Source: Streptomyces phaeofaciens
Lineage (GTDB): Bacteria; Actinomycetota; Actinomycetes; Streptomycetales; Streptomycetaceae
DNA: 64,000 nt
Reading direction: 5' to 3'
NCBI RefSeq assembly: GCF_014648915.1
Contig: NZ_BMSA01000003.1
Coordinates: 248,001 to 312,000, forward strand
In this document: one piece after another, positions 44,007 through 52,153 of the stretch
Position numbering within the stretch: the stretch's first letter is position 1
Layout of the letters: the number at the start of each line of letters is the position of its first letter
Notes under the pieces: generated by a model
What the model saw: the letters and a program-made list of their open reading frames with translations, nothing else
The model's database searches: none
Told to the model about the DNA's origin: nothing
Program-made: the position numbers and the translations under genes

Positions 44007-45614
44007 TCACCTCTCCTTCTGCAGTACGGACAGCGCGGCGATGAGTTCGGCCTGGGGCTCGGCATGGACGTCGAGAGCTTCGAGCGGGGCGAGCCGGCGC
44101 TCGCGTTCGGTGTGCATCACGCGGTCCAGGTGCTCGCCGAGCAGCCGTCCGCCCCGGTCGCGCAGCCGCAGCGCGCCGTGCGCCCCGAGCCGCTCGGCGA
44201 GGCCCTCGCCGGCGGAGCGCGCCCGGCGGCCGCCCAGCAGGACCGTGGCGACGAGCGCGGCGACCGCCTCGGGATCGGGGGCGGCCCCGCGTTCCAGGGC
44301 GCGCACCTCGTCCTCCGCGTACTCCTCCAGCTCGCGCCGCCATCGCCGTACGGCCAGGCCGATGCGGTGTTCGGCGTTGTCCGGCAGGGGGTCCCGGTCC
44401 GTCAGCGCCGGTGCGTCGGAGGCCGGTTCGCGGCGCCAGGCGTCGTCGACGCGCTCGTCGGCGGCGGTGACCGCGCAGAGCAGCAGCGCGGCCAGGCTCT
44501 CCACGAGGGCGTCCAGGAGTTCACCGGCGGTGCAGTCCAGCGGGAAGGCGCGCCAGCGCTTGAGCGCGTCCCCGGCGAGCACGGCGCCGCTCTGCAACCG
44601 GCCCCGCACCCGCGCGTACTCGCTGTCGTACGCCCCGTCGACGGCCGAGGTGAGCCGCAGCGCGGCCGCGTACTGCGCGGCGGCGGCACTGGCCAGTTCG
44701 GGCATCCGGGAGCTCAGGGAGTCGAGGACGCCGTGGGCGGTCCGGGCCAGCACCTGGCGGCGGGCGGCGGGGTCCTGGGCCTGGTGGACCAGCCAGGTCC
44801 GCAGGGAGGCCACGGCGCTGGCCGGCAACAGTCCTCCGCCCCAGGCGGACTCGGGCAGTTCGGGCACGGTGAAGCGCGGTACGTCGCCGAGGCCCGCCTT
44901 GGTGAGGAGGGCGCCGTACTGCCGGGATACCTCGCCGACGACCTGGTGGGGCACCCGGTCGAGGACGGTGACGAGCGTGGCGTCGTACTCCTTCGCCGTG
45001 CGCAGCAGATGCCAGGGCACGGCGTCGGCGTATCGGGCGGCCGTGGTGACCATCACCCAGATGTCGGCGGCACACATCAGCTCGGCGGCGAGGACGCGGT
45101 TGTCGGCGAGGAGGGAGTCGATGTCGGGCGCGTCGAGGAGGGCGAGGCCCGGCGGGAGGGTCTCGGCGGTCTCGATGCGCAGTACGCGCCGGCCGTCCGG
45201 GCCGGTCGGCAACAGGTCGTCGGACGGCTCCTGATGGGGCATCCACACGCGGGTGAGGTCGGGCAGGACGCGCATGCCGCTGAACCAGTGATGGTCCTCC
45301 GGATGGCAGACCAGGACCGGTGTCCGGGTCGTCGGCCGCAGCACGCTCGCCTCGCTGACGCGCCGCCCCACGAGGGAGTTGACGAGCGTCGATTTGCCGG
45401 CGCCGGTGGAGCCTCCGACAACGGCCAGGAGTGGCGCTTCGGGCTGTCTGAGGCGGGGCACCAAATAGTCGTCGAGCTGGGCGAGCAGTTCGTCGCGGTT
45501 GGCACGCGCGCGTGGCGCCCCCGCCAGGGGCAGCGGGAAGCGTGCGGCGGCGACACGGTCGCGCAGGGCGGAGAGTGCGTCGAGCAGTTGAGGCCGTACG
45601 TCCAAGGTCACCAC
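44007..45614 (-). CDS. GTPase, first gene of a GTPase pair
   Basis: The 535-residue protein has Walker [10 protein letters not shown], a G3-like [10 protein letters not shown] and a G4 position reading TVLDRV rather than NKxD, so guanine recognition is atypical. Long helices follow the G domain and no membrane helix is present. It is presumably the soluble partner of the membrane-bound GTPase encoded three bases downstream. I chose GTG 45614 because the conserved-looking sequence [17 protein letters not shown] starts here. TAAAAT (45631-45636, minus strand) sits at a plausible -10 distance for a very short leader. A frame extending to 45761 would cross that box. Confidence 0.8.
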   Translation of the reverse strand: MVTLDVRPQLLDALSALRDRVAAARFPLPLAGAPRARANRDELLAQLDDYLVPRLRQPEAPLLAVVGGSTGAGKSTLVNSLVGRRVSEASVLRPTTRTPVLVCHPEDHHWFSGMRVLPDLTRVWMPHQEPSDDLLPTGPDGRRVLRIETAETLPPGLALLDAPDIDSLLADNRVLAAELMCAADIWVMVTTAARYADAVPWHLLRTAKEYDATLVTVLDRVPHQVVGEVSRQYGALLTKAGLGDVPRFTVPELPESAWGGGLLPASAVASLRTWLVHQAQDPAARRQVLARTAHGVLDSLSSRMPELASAAAAQYAAALRLTSAVDGAYDSEYARVRGRLQSGAVLAGDALKRWRAFPLDCTAGELLDALVESLAALLLCAVTAADERVDDAWRREPASDAPALTDRDPLPDNAEHRIGLAVRRWRRELEEYAEDEVRALERGAAPDPEAVAALVATVLLGGRRARSAGEGLAERLGAHGALRLRDRGGRLLGEHLDRVMHTERERRLAPLEALDVHAEPQAELIAALSVLQKER

Positions 45615-45934
45615 ATGCGAAGAATGCCCAATTTTAGGGGATTTATGAAGCATATAGGCATGTCTGCGCGCCGATAGGACACAAGGGACGGAAGGTGCGA
45701 CTGGGACACAGCCACAGCCCAGGCATAACGAGTGCACAACACCCGGGGTTCGAGGCGCCAAAAGCGATGCACGATTCGCACCTGCCTGCGATTATCAGGA
45801 CCGCTTCACTGAACCTCCACATTGAGCCACGGAGGCGAAGCAACAGGGACAAGGAACCGGGAGCCCTATCCTTGTCCCCGGCAACGTCACGGATCAGCCC
45901 ACACCCGGGCAGCACGTACGAGGCCACCACACCG
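45615..45934. promoter_or_regulatory. Spacer between the GTPase pair and the tRNA gene
   Basis: This 320-bp stretch must hold promoters in both directions. On the minus strand TAAAAT lies near the GTPase start. A perfect 10-bp inverted repeat, GGGACAAGGA (45846-45855) and TCCTTGTCCC (45869-45878), lies 57 bases before the tRNA. No protein gene is supported. Confidence 0.45.
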
Positions 45935-46007
45935 GCCCCCGTAGCTCAGTGGATAGAGCAGGCGCCTTCTAAGCGCTTGGCCGCAGGTTCGAGTCCTGCC
46001 GGGGGCG
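45935..46007 (+). tRNA. tRNA-Arg (anticodon TCT)
   Basis: The cloverleaf is complete. The acceptor stem pairs GCCCCCG with CGGGGGC, the D arm has GCTC / GAGC, and the anticodon stem GGCGC / GCGCT encloses the loop CTTCTAA with anticodon TCT. The T arm is GCAGG-TTCGAGT-CCTGC. The CCA end is not encoded. It reads AGA, a very rare codon in high-G+C Streptomyces, so this is a low-demand tRNA. Confidence 0.97.
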
Positions 46008-46016
46008 CAAGTCTCC

Positions 46017-46041
46017 GCCCTCCCTCTGGGAGGGCTTTTTT
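46017..46041 (+). terminator. Terminator of the tRNA-Arg gene
   Basis: GCCCTCCC and GGGAGGGC form a perfect 8-bp stem with a TCT loop, followed by six T. It begins ten bases after the tRNA. Confidence 0.95.
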
Positions 46042-46297
46042 GCTGGTCGAAGCGGTTTTCGCTCGCTACGACGAAGTCCCGGACACTCCCTCGATGATCA
46101 AAGGGAGGTTCCGGGGCCGTCCGACTGTCACCGGGTTTTCGCGGGTGGCCCTGTCGCGTACGTGTCGAAAATCTTTGGCGAGAAGATCAGCCCTCGCCGC
46201 GCCGCTCCGGGGCTCCCCCGCCGCCTCCAGCCGCCTTTTCCGGTCAGGGGGCCGCGCCTCACCGGGGGCGGCTCGACGTGCGGCCGATGCGGAGCGG

Positions 46298-47110
46298 TCA
46301 AGCGGCGTCGATGCGGTCGAGCAGCGCCCGGGCCTCGACGGTGCGGCGATGGTCCGGGCCGAAGGAGGCCATGCAGGCGTCGTGAGCGGCGGTGGCTCGA
46401 CGGCGGGCTTCGGTAGCGCGGTGCAGCCCCAGGAGGGCGGTGGCCACGGCCAGCTCGACGGCACCGGTCTCCGGGCGGCAATCGTCCTCGGGCAGAGCGC
46501 GGCGCAACTCGCCGGCGCGCTCCGCCTCGGCGAGGGCCTCCTCGTACCGGGCCTGTCCGCTGAGGCTGCGGGCCAGGCCGAGCCGCAGTACCAGGGACAG
46601 CCGGTCCGGTTCGTCATGGGCGGCCAGGTCCTCGCGGGCGAGGGCCTCGGCCTCCACGTGGCGCCCCTGCGCGTCGAGGGCGAAGACCAGTCCGTTGCGG
46701 GCGGCCCTCGCCGTGATCTGCAGCTGTAGCCCCGTACCGCGGCCGACGGCCGCGCACTCCGTCTCGCACTCGGCGTACCGACCGAGCGCGGCCAGCGTCT
46801 GGGCACGGTCCGAGCGCAGCTTCAAGGTCTGCCAGTGGCCGGCTCCAAAGATCCTTCCGACGCCCGGCAGCACGTCGTCGTACAGGGCGAGAGCCTCGGC
46901 GTGACGGCCCTGGGCGCCCGTCGCGTTCGCGATGATGCTCAACGCCAGCGGCGCGTAGGTGTCTTCACCGGGCAGCGACCGGGCCACGGCACGGGCTTCG
47001 GCCACCGCCTCGGCGTAGCGCCCGGCCTTGTACAGGGCATGGGCGCGGTCCACAGGGGTGCTCGTCGTCCGCCCGGCGCTGTTTCGGCCGCGTATCCGGA
47101 AGAATTTCAT
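46298..47110 (-). CDS. TPR-repeat protein, 270 aa
   Basis: Repeated 34-residue helical pairs run through the protein (HALYKAGRYAEAVAEARAVA; GRHAEALALYDDV; GRYAECETECAAV; ARYEEALAEAERAGEL). They are typical of the tetratricopeptide domains found in Streptomyces regulators and scaffold proteins. The N-terminus (MKFFRIRGRNSAG) is basic and carries no signal peptide. ATG 47110 was preferred because the frame upstream adds an unlikely His/Pro/Arg stretch. No DNA-binding or ATPase part is attached. Its partner is unknown. Confidence 0.75.
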   Translation of the reverse strand: MKFFRIRGRNSAGRTTSTPVDRAHALYKAGRYAEAVAEARAVARSLPGEDTYAPLALSIIANATGAQGRHAEALALYDDVLPGVGRIFGAGHWQTLKLRSDRAQTLAALGRYAECETECAAVGRGTGLQLQITARAARNGLVFALDAQGRHVEAEALAREDLAAHDEPDRLSLVLRLGLARSLSGQARYEEALAEAERAGELRRALPEDDCRPETGAVELAVATALLGLHRATEARRRATAAHDACMASFGPDHRRTVEARALLDRIDAA

Positions 47111-47245
47111 GGCCGGAGCATACGGATGCCGCGCACACCGTTCCACGGAGCGGGGGAACGGGTGTTCGGCAACTTCACTCATCGTCAATAAACAACCAGG
47201 TCAGGCCCGTTCATTCGATTATCTACCCAGGAGCACGGGGGATTC

Positions 47246-47620
47246 ATGGAAGACATCACGACGCATCAGCCTGCCTCTTCCGGCCGGCAGCGGCCGCGGA
47301 CCTGGGCCGCCGTCGGTCTCGTGCCGGCCGCGGTTCTTGTCTCCCTCGGCCTCGCCGTCGGCGGGTTCCTCATGGGCCGGGCCTCGGCGGACAACGGTGG
47401 GGACGACAAGGGCGCGGCGGACTGCGCCAAGGTGAAGGATCTCGCCGCCACGCAGAAGGCGGAAGCGGACTCGTTCTACAACCAGGAGGGGCGCGACGAC
47501 GACTGGCTCTTCGGTACGCGTACCTACGCCTACCTCGTGAAGCAGAACCCCGAGTGCTTCGCCGCCGACACACGTGCGAAGGCGCAGGCGACGCTGGACC
47601 GCCTCGAGAGCATGGGCTGA
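47246..47620 (+). CDS. Small membrane-anchored protein, 124 aa
   Basis: A 20-residue Thr/Arg-rich cytoplasmic head is followed by one transmembrane helix (about residues 21-45, ending in FLMGRASA). An extracytoplasmic domain of about 75 residues carries two cysteines (ADCAKVK and PECFAAD) that could form a disulfide. There is no catalytic motif. The gene is divergent from the TPR gene and convergent with the phosphopantetheinyl transferase gene. Function unknown. Confidence 0.7.
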   Translation: MEDITTHQPASSGRQRPRTWAAVGLVPAAVLVSLGLAVGGFLMGRASADNGGDDKGAADCAKVKDLAATQKAEADSFYNQEGRDDDWLFGTRTYAYLVKQNPECFAADTRAKAQATLDRLESMG

Positions 47621-47668
47621 GGGTCGGCATCCGCTCGCCGGAAGGCCGCCCGGAATTCCGGCCGACCC
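47621..47668. terminator. Hairpin between convergent genes
   Basis: Outer arms GGGTCGGC and GCCGACCC and inner arms CGGAA and TTCCG form a two-part hairpin in the 56-bp gap between the small membrane protein gene and the phosphopantetheinyl transferase gene. Confidence 0.5.
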
Positions 47669-47676
47669 ACTGAGGC

Positions 47677-48390
47677 TCAACGCCCGTAGCGCGCCAGCAG
47701 GGCCGTCCCGTCGCGCCGGACCAGGCGGAGGCCGTGTGCCCCGATCACCGCGACCGACGCCGGATGCGAGCCGTCCACCACCAGGTCCGCCATGGTGGGC
47801 AGGGGCGGCCGAGGGGTGAGCCGGGGCGGCCAGGTCAGTACCGCCGGCGGGGTGTCGGGGGCCGACATGCGCAGCTCGCGCAGCGGGAGGCCCAAGCCCA
47901 CACCGAGGGCCTTCAGCACCGCTTCCTTGCGGGTCCAGGTGCGCAGGAAGGCGGCCTTCCGCCCGGTGGGCGGGAGGGTGTTCAGCGCGGCGAGCTCGGG
48001 CGCGGCCAGGGCCGTACGCGCCGCCGTGTCGACGTCGACGGCACCGTCGCCCTCCTCGACGTCCAGCCCCACCTGGGCGCCCCGGCACACGGCGACACCG
48101 ATGACCTCGCCGCTGTGGGTGACGGAGAAGTCGTACGGCGGTGTGTCCGGCATGTCCGCCAGCCGCACCTTGCCGTGCGGGCCGCCGCAGCGTGGGCACA
48201 CGCGCCGCAGGGGAACCTGTGCGGCGGGGACGCCGAGCAGCTCGCCCAGGACGAGGCGGCTGAGGGCGCAGCCGACGAGGAAGCGGCCCTGGTCGGCGGG
48301 CCGGACGGTCGCCTCGTACCGGCCGCGTTCCACGGTGTCGAGGAGGTTCAGCAGACCGTCGCGGGCGTCACCGAGGCGAGCCCACGACAC
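47677..48390 (-). CDS. 4'-phosphopantetheinyl transferase (Sfp type)
   Basis: The enzyme attaches the pantetheine arm of CoA to carrier proteins. The 237-residue form with two pseudo-repeats is of the Sfp class. The metal-binding VGLDVEEGD (Asp110, Glu112) and WTRKEAVLKALGVGL (Glu156, Lys160) are intact. A CxxC plus Gly-rich segment (CPRCGGPHGK) precedes the substrate loop, as in many actinobacterial members. It lies 74 bp downstream of the SpeD-like gene on the same strand. An acyl carrier protein gene is in the divergent unit, so its natural client may be that carrier protein. Confidence 0.9.
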   Translation of the reverse strand: MSWARLGDARDGLLNLLDTVERGRYEATVRPADQGRFLVGCALSRLVLGELLGVPAAQVPLRRVCPRCGGPHGKVRLADMPDTPPYDFSVTHSGEVIGVAVCRGAQVGLDVEEGDGAVDVDTAARTALAAPELAALNTLPPTGRKAAFLRTWTRKEAVLKALGVGLGLPLRELRMSAPDTPPAVLTWPPRLTPRPPLPTMADLVVDGSHPASVAVIGAHGLRLVRRDGTALLARYGR

Positions 48391-48464
48391 ATCGACCCGA
48401 AAGGCGGGAACAGCCGACGGATTCGGAAATCCCGGTGAACCCTCCGCGGGAACAGCCGGAATGG

Positions 48465-48845
48465 TCAGTGCACCGCGCGCAGCATGCGCGTCACATTGAT
48501 CTTCGTCGGCGAAAGGCCCAGCTCCACGCTCTGCATCATCCGTTCGCCGTTCAGTCGGCCGTAGGCGAGCAGGTCGACGTTCGCCAGGCTGAATTCCGGC
48601 CAGGTGTGAATGCTCAGATGCGACGCGGAAAGCAGAAGAATGGCAGTGACCGCACCATTCGGGAATACGTGCGACGATTCACCGAGTACCGTGGCGTTTC
48701 CCTTTTCGGCGGCCGTGCGCAGCACCTGGAGGAGGCGCTCCTCGTCGGTGAGGATGCTGTGGTCGCTCACCCATACGTCGACGGCATAGGAGCAGAGATC
48801 GTCGACGTTTATGCCCTCGGTGGCGAGGTTGGCAGGATTGGTCAT
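48465..48845 (-). CDS. SpeD-like pyruvoyl decarboxylase homologue (AdoMetDC family)
   Basis: The 126-residue protein matches the short class 1b S-adenosylmethionine decarboxylase proenzyme. The self-cleavage region reads SASHLSIHTWPE, with Ser75 as the pyruvoyl precursor and His80 in place. Two differences stand out. The residue before the cleavage Ser is Ala74 rather than Glu, and the proton donor Cys, 20 residues after that Ser in classical SpeD (TCG), is Tyr95 in AYG. It may still process and decarboxylate by changed chemistry, act on another substrate, or be a non-catalytic paralogue. Its divergent neighbour is a BpsA-like aminopropyltransferase, which would use decarboxylated SAM. A hairpin lies just before its start codon. 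Confidence 0.85.
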   Translation of the reverse strand: MTNPANLATEGINVDDLCSYAVDVWVSDHSILTDEERLLQVLRTAAEKGNATVLGESSHVFPNGAVTAILLLSASHLSIHTWPEFSLANVDLLAYGRLNGERMMQSVELGLSPTKINVTRMLRAVH

Positions 48846-49211
48846 GGGGAACCGGGGGCGACGCGGCGCTGCCCCCGTCTCCTTTCACATAGATCCCGCG
48901 CTGGTCCGCGCGGCCGAAGAAAAAGGTCACGAGGCCGGTGACCGGCGCTCGGTGGAGCCCAGCGTAGCATCCGGGGCGCTTCGGGGCGCGCGAGCGCAGG
49001 GTGTCAAGGGGTACGGGGACGCCCGGCGGATTCGGCCGGAAACCATCGGTGCCGAATTCCTGAGAACCGGGCCCGATAATCCACCGTGAATACCTGTGAA
49101 GAATTCATGTGGCACTTTTCTGTTCCCGGCCGCCGCACCGAGTCCGATCACGCCCTCACCAGCCCGTATACTCGATACTCCCTAATCCATCGGCTGGCCT
49201 GGAGCAGCATT
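48846..49211. promoter_or_regulatory. Divergent control region of the polyamine-like locus
   Basis: This 366-bp spacer serves both halves of the locus. To the right TATACT (49167-49172) and GATACT (49174-49179) are candidate -10 boxes, and GGAG stands seven bases before GTG 49212. To the left, reading the minus strand, AAAGGAG near 48880 is separated from the SpeD-like ATG by a hairpin with a GGGGGC / GCCCCC stem (48854-48876). No supported gene lies in the spacer. Confidence 0.5.
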
Positions 49212-51086
49212 GTGACGAACGCGAGTCGGCACCCCCGGAGTACCACCGCCGATCAAGTGCTCACGGAAGTCGCGGACGCCGTCAGGCTCCAGGAGGGCCC
49301 GCCCGGAGTTCGCTCGGTCCTGCGCGCCCTGCGCCGCCTCGCCCCCGCCTCCACCAAGGACCTCAGCCGCGCCACCGGCCTGCCCGTCCCGATCGTGGCC
49401 GCCCTGGGCAACGAACTGCGCCGGCGGGGGCTCGTCACCAAGGAGCGTCCGTCCCGGCTGACCGAGGCCGGTCAGGACGTCGTCGCCGAGCTCGGTATGG
49501 ATCTCACCCTCGACGCCACCTGCCGCACCTGCGACGGCCGTGAGCTGGTGATCCCCGACGTGCTGGACGAGGCGGTACGGCGGCTGCGCGCCCTGATGGA
49601 GTCCGGGCCGGCCGCCGACATGGCGATCGACCAGTCGCACTGCACGGCCGAGACCAAGGTGCGCCGGGTGCTCGCGCTGCTGACGGCGGGCGCGCTGCCG
49701 GGCGGCTCCCTGTTGCTGGTCGGTGACGACGACCTCGTGTCGCTCGCCGTCGCCGTCGTGGGCGACGTGCTCGGCGCGCCGATCGTCGAGCGGGTGACCG
49801 TCGTGGACATCTCCAGCGAGATCCTCGACTACATCCAGAAGGTGTCGGCGGGGCTCGGCACCCGGGTCGAGACGGTCCGGCACGATCTGCGCCAACCGCT
49901 GCCCGCCGAACTGCACGGCCGGCACGACGTGGCGATGACCGACCCGCCGTACACCCCCGAGGGTGCCCGGCTCTTCCTGTCCCGCGCGGTGGAGGGCCTG
50001 CGGCCCGGTCCCGCGCACAGCGTCTTCTTCTCCTTCGGCGGCAAGAGCCCGGACGAGATGCTCGAGGTCCAGCGGGAGATCATGGCCCTCGGCCTGGTCA
50101 CCAACGGCTACATCCGCAACTTCAACGAGTACGAGGGCAGCGGCATCCTCGGTGGTGTCGGCTTCTTCCAGCAGCTCCTCACCACCCGCTCGACCGCCTC
50201 CGCGCAGGGCGACTACAGCGGTCCCCTCTACACCGGCGACAAGCGGACCCGGCAGCGTGCGTACGAGTGCGTGGCGTGCGGCGAGATCGTCCCCGTCGGC
50301 CCCGGCGCCCGCTGGACGTCGGTCGCCGCCCTGCGCACGGACGGCTGCCCCCGGTGCGGCAAGGGCCCCTTCCGGCCGGGCCGCCTGATGCCGGAGGCCC
50401 CACCGGAGACACAGCCGGAGGCGCAGAAGGAGACCCAGCCGGAAGTACAGCCTCAGCAGGCTGCACCGGCCACCGCCCCGGCCACCGCCGCGACCCCGGC
50501 AGCCCAGCAGGCTCCCGCAGCCCAGCAGGCCCCCACCGAACCCCCCTCCACCCGCACCATCGGCTGGCACCCTCCCACCGCCGAGACCCGCGCCGCCCTC
50601 GAACAGCGGTCCCGCCCCTACGTCACCCGTCAGGCCGACGAGCGCGACCTCCCGGCGATCGGGGCGTTCGAGGCGGAGATCGCCCGGGTGTCCTTCGGCG
50701 AGGACGCCATCGACGATCCGGCGCGCTGGGCGGCCCGTCTCGGCCGGGCCATGGAGAAGTCCAAGGAGGGCATGATCGTCGCCCACGGTCCGGGCGAGGA
50801 GCCCGTCGGCTGGTGCTGGGTGTCGATCAACCAGAACGCGATGACCGGCGAGCGCTACGCCAACTTCCGCTCCCTCGCCGTCGCCCCGCTGGACAACCGC
50901 GGTGACGTCGCCGAGCTCCTGCTCACCGCGGGCCTGGAGTTCTGTCTGGCGAACGGCATCACGGAGGTCGTCGGCCGGGTCCACGTCGGCAACGTCCCGA
51001 TGCGCACGGTCTACCGCAAGTTCGGCTTCGACCCCACCAGCCTGGCGATGAAGCTGTTCCTGCCGGAGAGCGGCGGCACCCGGTGA
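49212..51086 (+). CDS. BpsA-like aminopropyltransferase fused to a GNAT acyltransferase
   Basis: The 624-residue protein combines four parts. A winged helix (about residues 30-95) comes first. A BpsA/DUF43-type domain follows with C104-x2-C107, the motif GDDD (171-174) and DPPYT (244-248), as in archaeal branched-chain polyamine synthase. Next are a zinc ribbon (CVACGEI and CPRCGKG) with a Gln/Pro/Ala-rich linker. The last part is a GNAT domain (from about 465; core FRSLAVAPLDNRGDVAELLL). BpsA transfers aminopropyl groups from decarboxylated SAM to polyamine nitrogens; GNAT enzymes acylate amines. The fusion suggests making and then capping a polyamine. GTG 49212 was chosen for its GGAG site. 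Its stop overlaps the next gene's GTG. Confidence 0.83.
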   Translation: MTNASRHPRSTTADQVLTEVADAVRLQEGPPGVRSVLRALRRLAPASTKDLSRATGLPVPIVAALGNELRRRGLVTKERPSRLTEAGQDVVAELGMDLTLDATCRTCDGRELVIPDVLDEAVRRLRALMESGPAADMAIDQSHCTAETKVRRVLALLTAGALPGGSLLLVGDDDLVSLAVAVVGDVLGAPIVERVTVVDISSEILDYIQKVSAGLGTRVETVRHDLRQPLPAELHGRHDVAMTDPPYTPEGARLFLSRAVEGLRPGPAHSVFFSFGGKSPDEMLEVQREIMALGLVTNGYIRNFNEYEGSGILGGVGFFQQLLTTRSTASAQGDYSGPLYTGDKRTRQRAYECVACGEIVPVGPGARWTSVAALRTDGCPRCGKGPFRPGRLMPEAPPETQPEAQKETQPEVQPQQAAPATAPATAATPAAQQAPAAQQAPTEPPSTRTIGWHPPTAETRAALEQRSRPYVTRQADERDLPAIGAFEAEIARVSFGEDAIDDPARWAARLGRAMEKSKEGMIVAHGPGEEPVGWCWVSINQNAMTGERYANFRSLAVAPLDNRGDVAELLLTAGLEFCLANGITEVVGRVHVGNVPMRTVYRKFGFDPTSLAMKLFLPESGGTR

Positions 51087-52153
51087 CCGGCTACGACCCC
51101 GACAGCGTCAAGTGCGTCGTCTGGGACCTCGACGGCACCCTCTGGGACGACATCGCCGTGGAGACTCCCACCGACGAACTCCCCACGCCCCGCCCCGAGA
51201 TGCTGGCCGCGATCGACGCGCTGGCGGCCCGCGGCGTGCTCAGCAGCATCGCGAGCCGCAGCGCGCCGACGGTGCTCGACCGGCTCGCCGGCCGCCCGGA
51301 GGTGCGGGAGCGCTTCCTGGCCCCGCAGGTGTCCTGGCAGGACAAGAGCGAGTCGCTGCGCCGGATCGCCAAGGACCTCGGGATCGCCGTGGAGGCCCTC
51401 GTCCTGGTGGACGACTCCCCGTACGAGCGGGCCGAGGTCGAGGCCCTGCTGCCCGGCGTCCGCACGCTCGCCCCCCAGGAGGTGCCGGAGCTGCTGGCCG
51501 TCTTCGAGGGCCGCGAGGTCACCGCCGAGTCGCGCGCGCGGGTGGGCCGCTACCGCACCGAGGAGAACCGCCGGGCCGAGAGCGAACGCTTCGAGGGCAG
51601 CCGGGAGGAGTTCCTGCGCTGGTGCGACATGCGGCTCACCGTCGGCGCGGCCACACCCGAGGATGTCCCCCGCGCCCTGGAGCTCGCCGCCCGTACCCAC
51701 CGTCTCAACTCCTCGGGCCTCACCCCGGACCGGCTGGGCGAGCTGGCCGCCACGGAGGGCCACGAGCTGTACACCGCCCGGATGGCGGACCGCTTCGGCG
51801 CGTACGGCATCATCGGCGCCGCCCTCGTCGACCGCACCGACCCGGCCGTCTGGTCGGTTCCGCTGCTCGCGCTGTCCTGCCGGGTGGCGGGCCGGGGCGC
51901 GGCGGCGGCCTTCCTGTTCCGGCTGATGGGGCGGGCCCGAACGGCCGGCGCCGGTACCTTCCGGGTGACCCTGCGCCCGACGGACGCCAACCTGGAGATG
52001 CGCATCCTGCTCCGCCAGGCGGGCCTGCGCCGCACGGACGACACTCCCGGCGGCGCTCCCGACTCGGCCGTCCTCGCCCGGCCGCTGCACGGCGACCTCC
52101 CCGAGCCGCCCCCCTATCTGCACGTATCCGACCGAGAGGACACCGAGGCGTGA
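51083..52153 (+). CDS. FkbH-like HAD-IIIC protein
   Basis: The 356-residue protein has a HAD phosphatase domain opening with CVVWDLDGTLWDD (Asp15, Asp17) and VLVDDSPYERAEV as the acidic motif. A C-terminal GNAT-like region follows with RTHRLNSSG and FGAYGIIGAALV. This is the layout of FkbH proteins, which take 1,3-bisphosphoglycerate and load a glyceryl unit on an acyl carrier protein. Its GTG overlaps the stop of the BpsA-GNAT gene, and its stop overlaps the GTG of an acyl carrier protein gene. A carrier-bound glyceryl or related acyl group is therefore the likely product. Confidence 0.85.
   Translation: MTGYDPDSVKCVVWDLDGTLWDDIAVETPTDELPTPRPEMLAAIDALAARGVLSSIASRSAPTVLDRLAGRPEVRERFLAPQVSWQDKSESLRRIAKDLGIAVEALVLVDDSPYERAEVEALLPGVRTLAPQEVPELLAVFEGREVTAESRARVGRYRTEENRRAESERFEGSREEFLRWCDMRLTVGAATPEDVPRALELAARTHRLNSSGLTPDRLGELAATEGHELYTARMADRFGAYGIIGAALVDRTDPAVWSVPLLALSCRVAGRGAAAAFLFRLMGRARTAGAGTFRVTLRPTDANLEMRILLRQAGLRRTDDTPGGAPDSAVLARPLHGDLPEPPPYLHVSDREDTEA

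Noticed and set aside
42852..45677. 941-codon plus-strand frame opposite the two GTPase genes
   Set aside because: The minus-strand frames carry clear GTPase motifs; this one is their shadow, with Val/Gly/Arg bias and no ribosome site.
45935..46041. tRNA gene as the attachment site of an integrated element
   Set aside because: I saw no integrase, excisionase or second copy of the tRNA 3' end in the following sequence.
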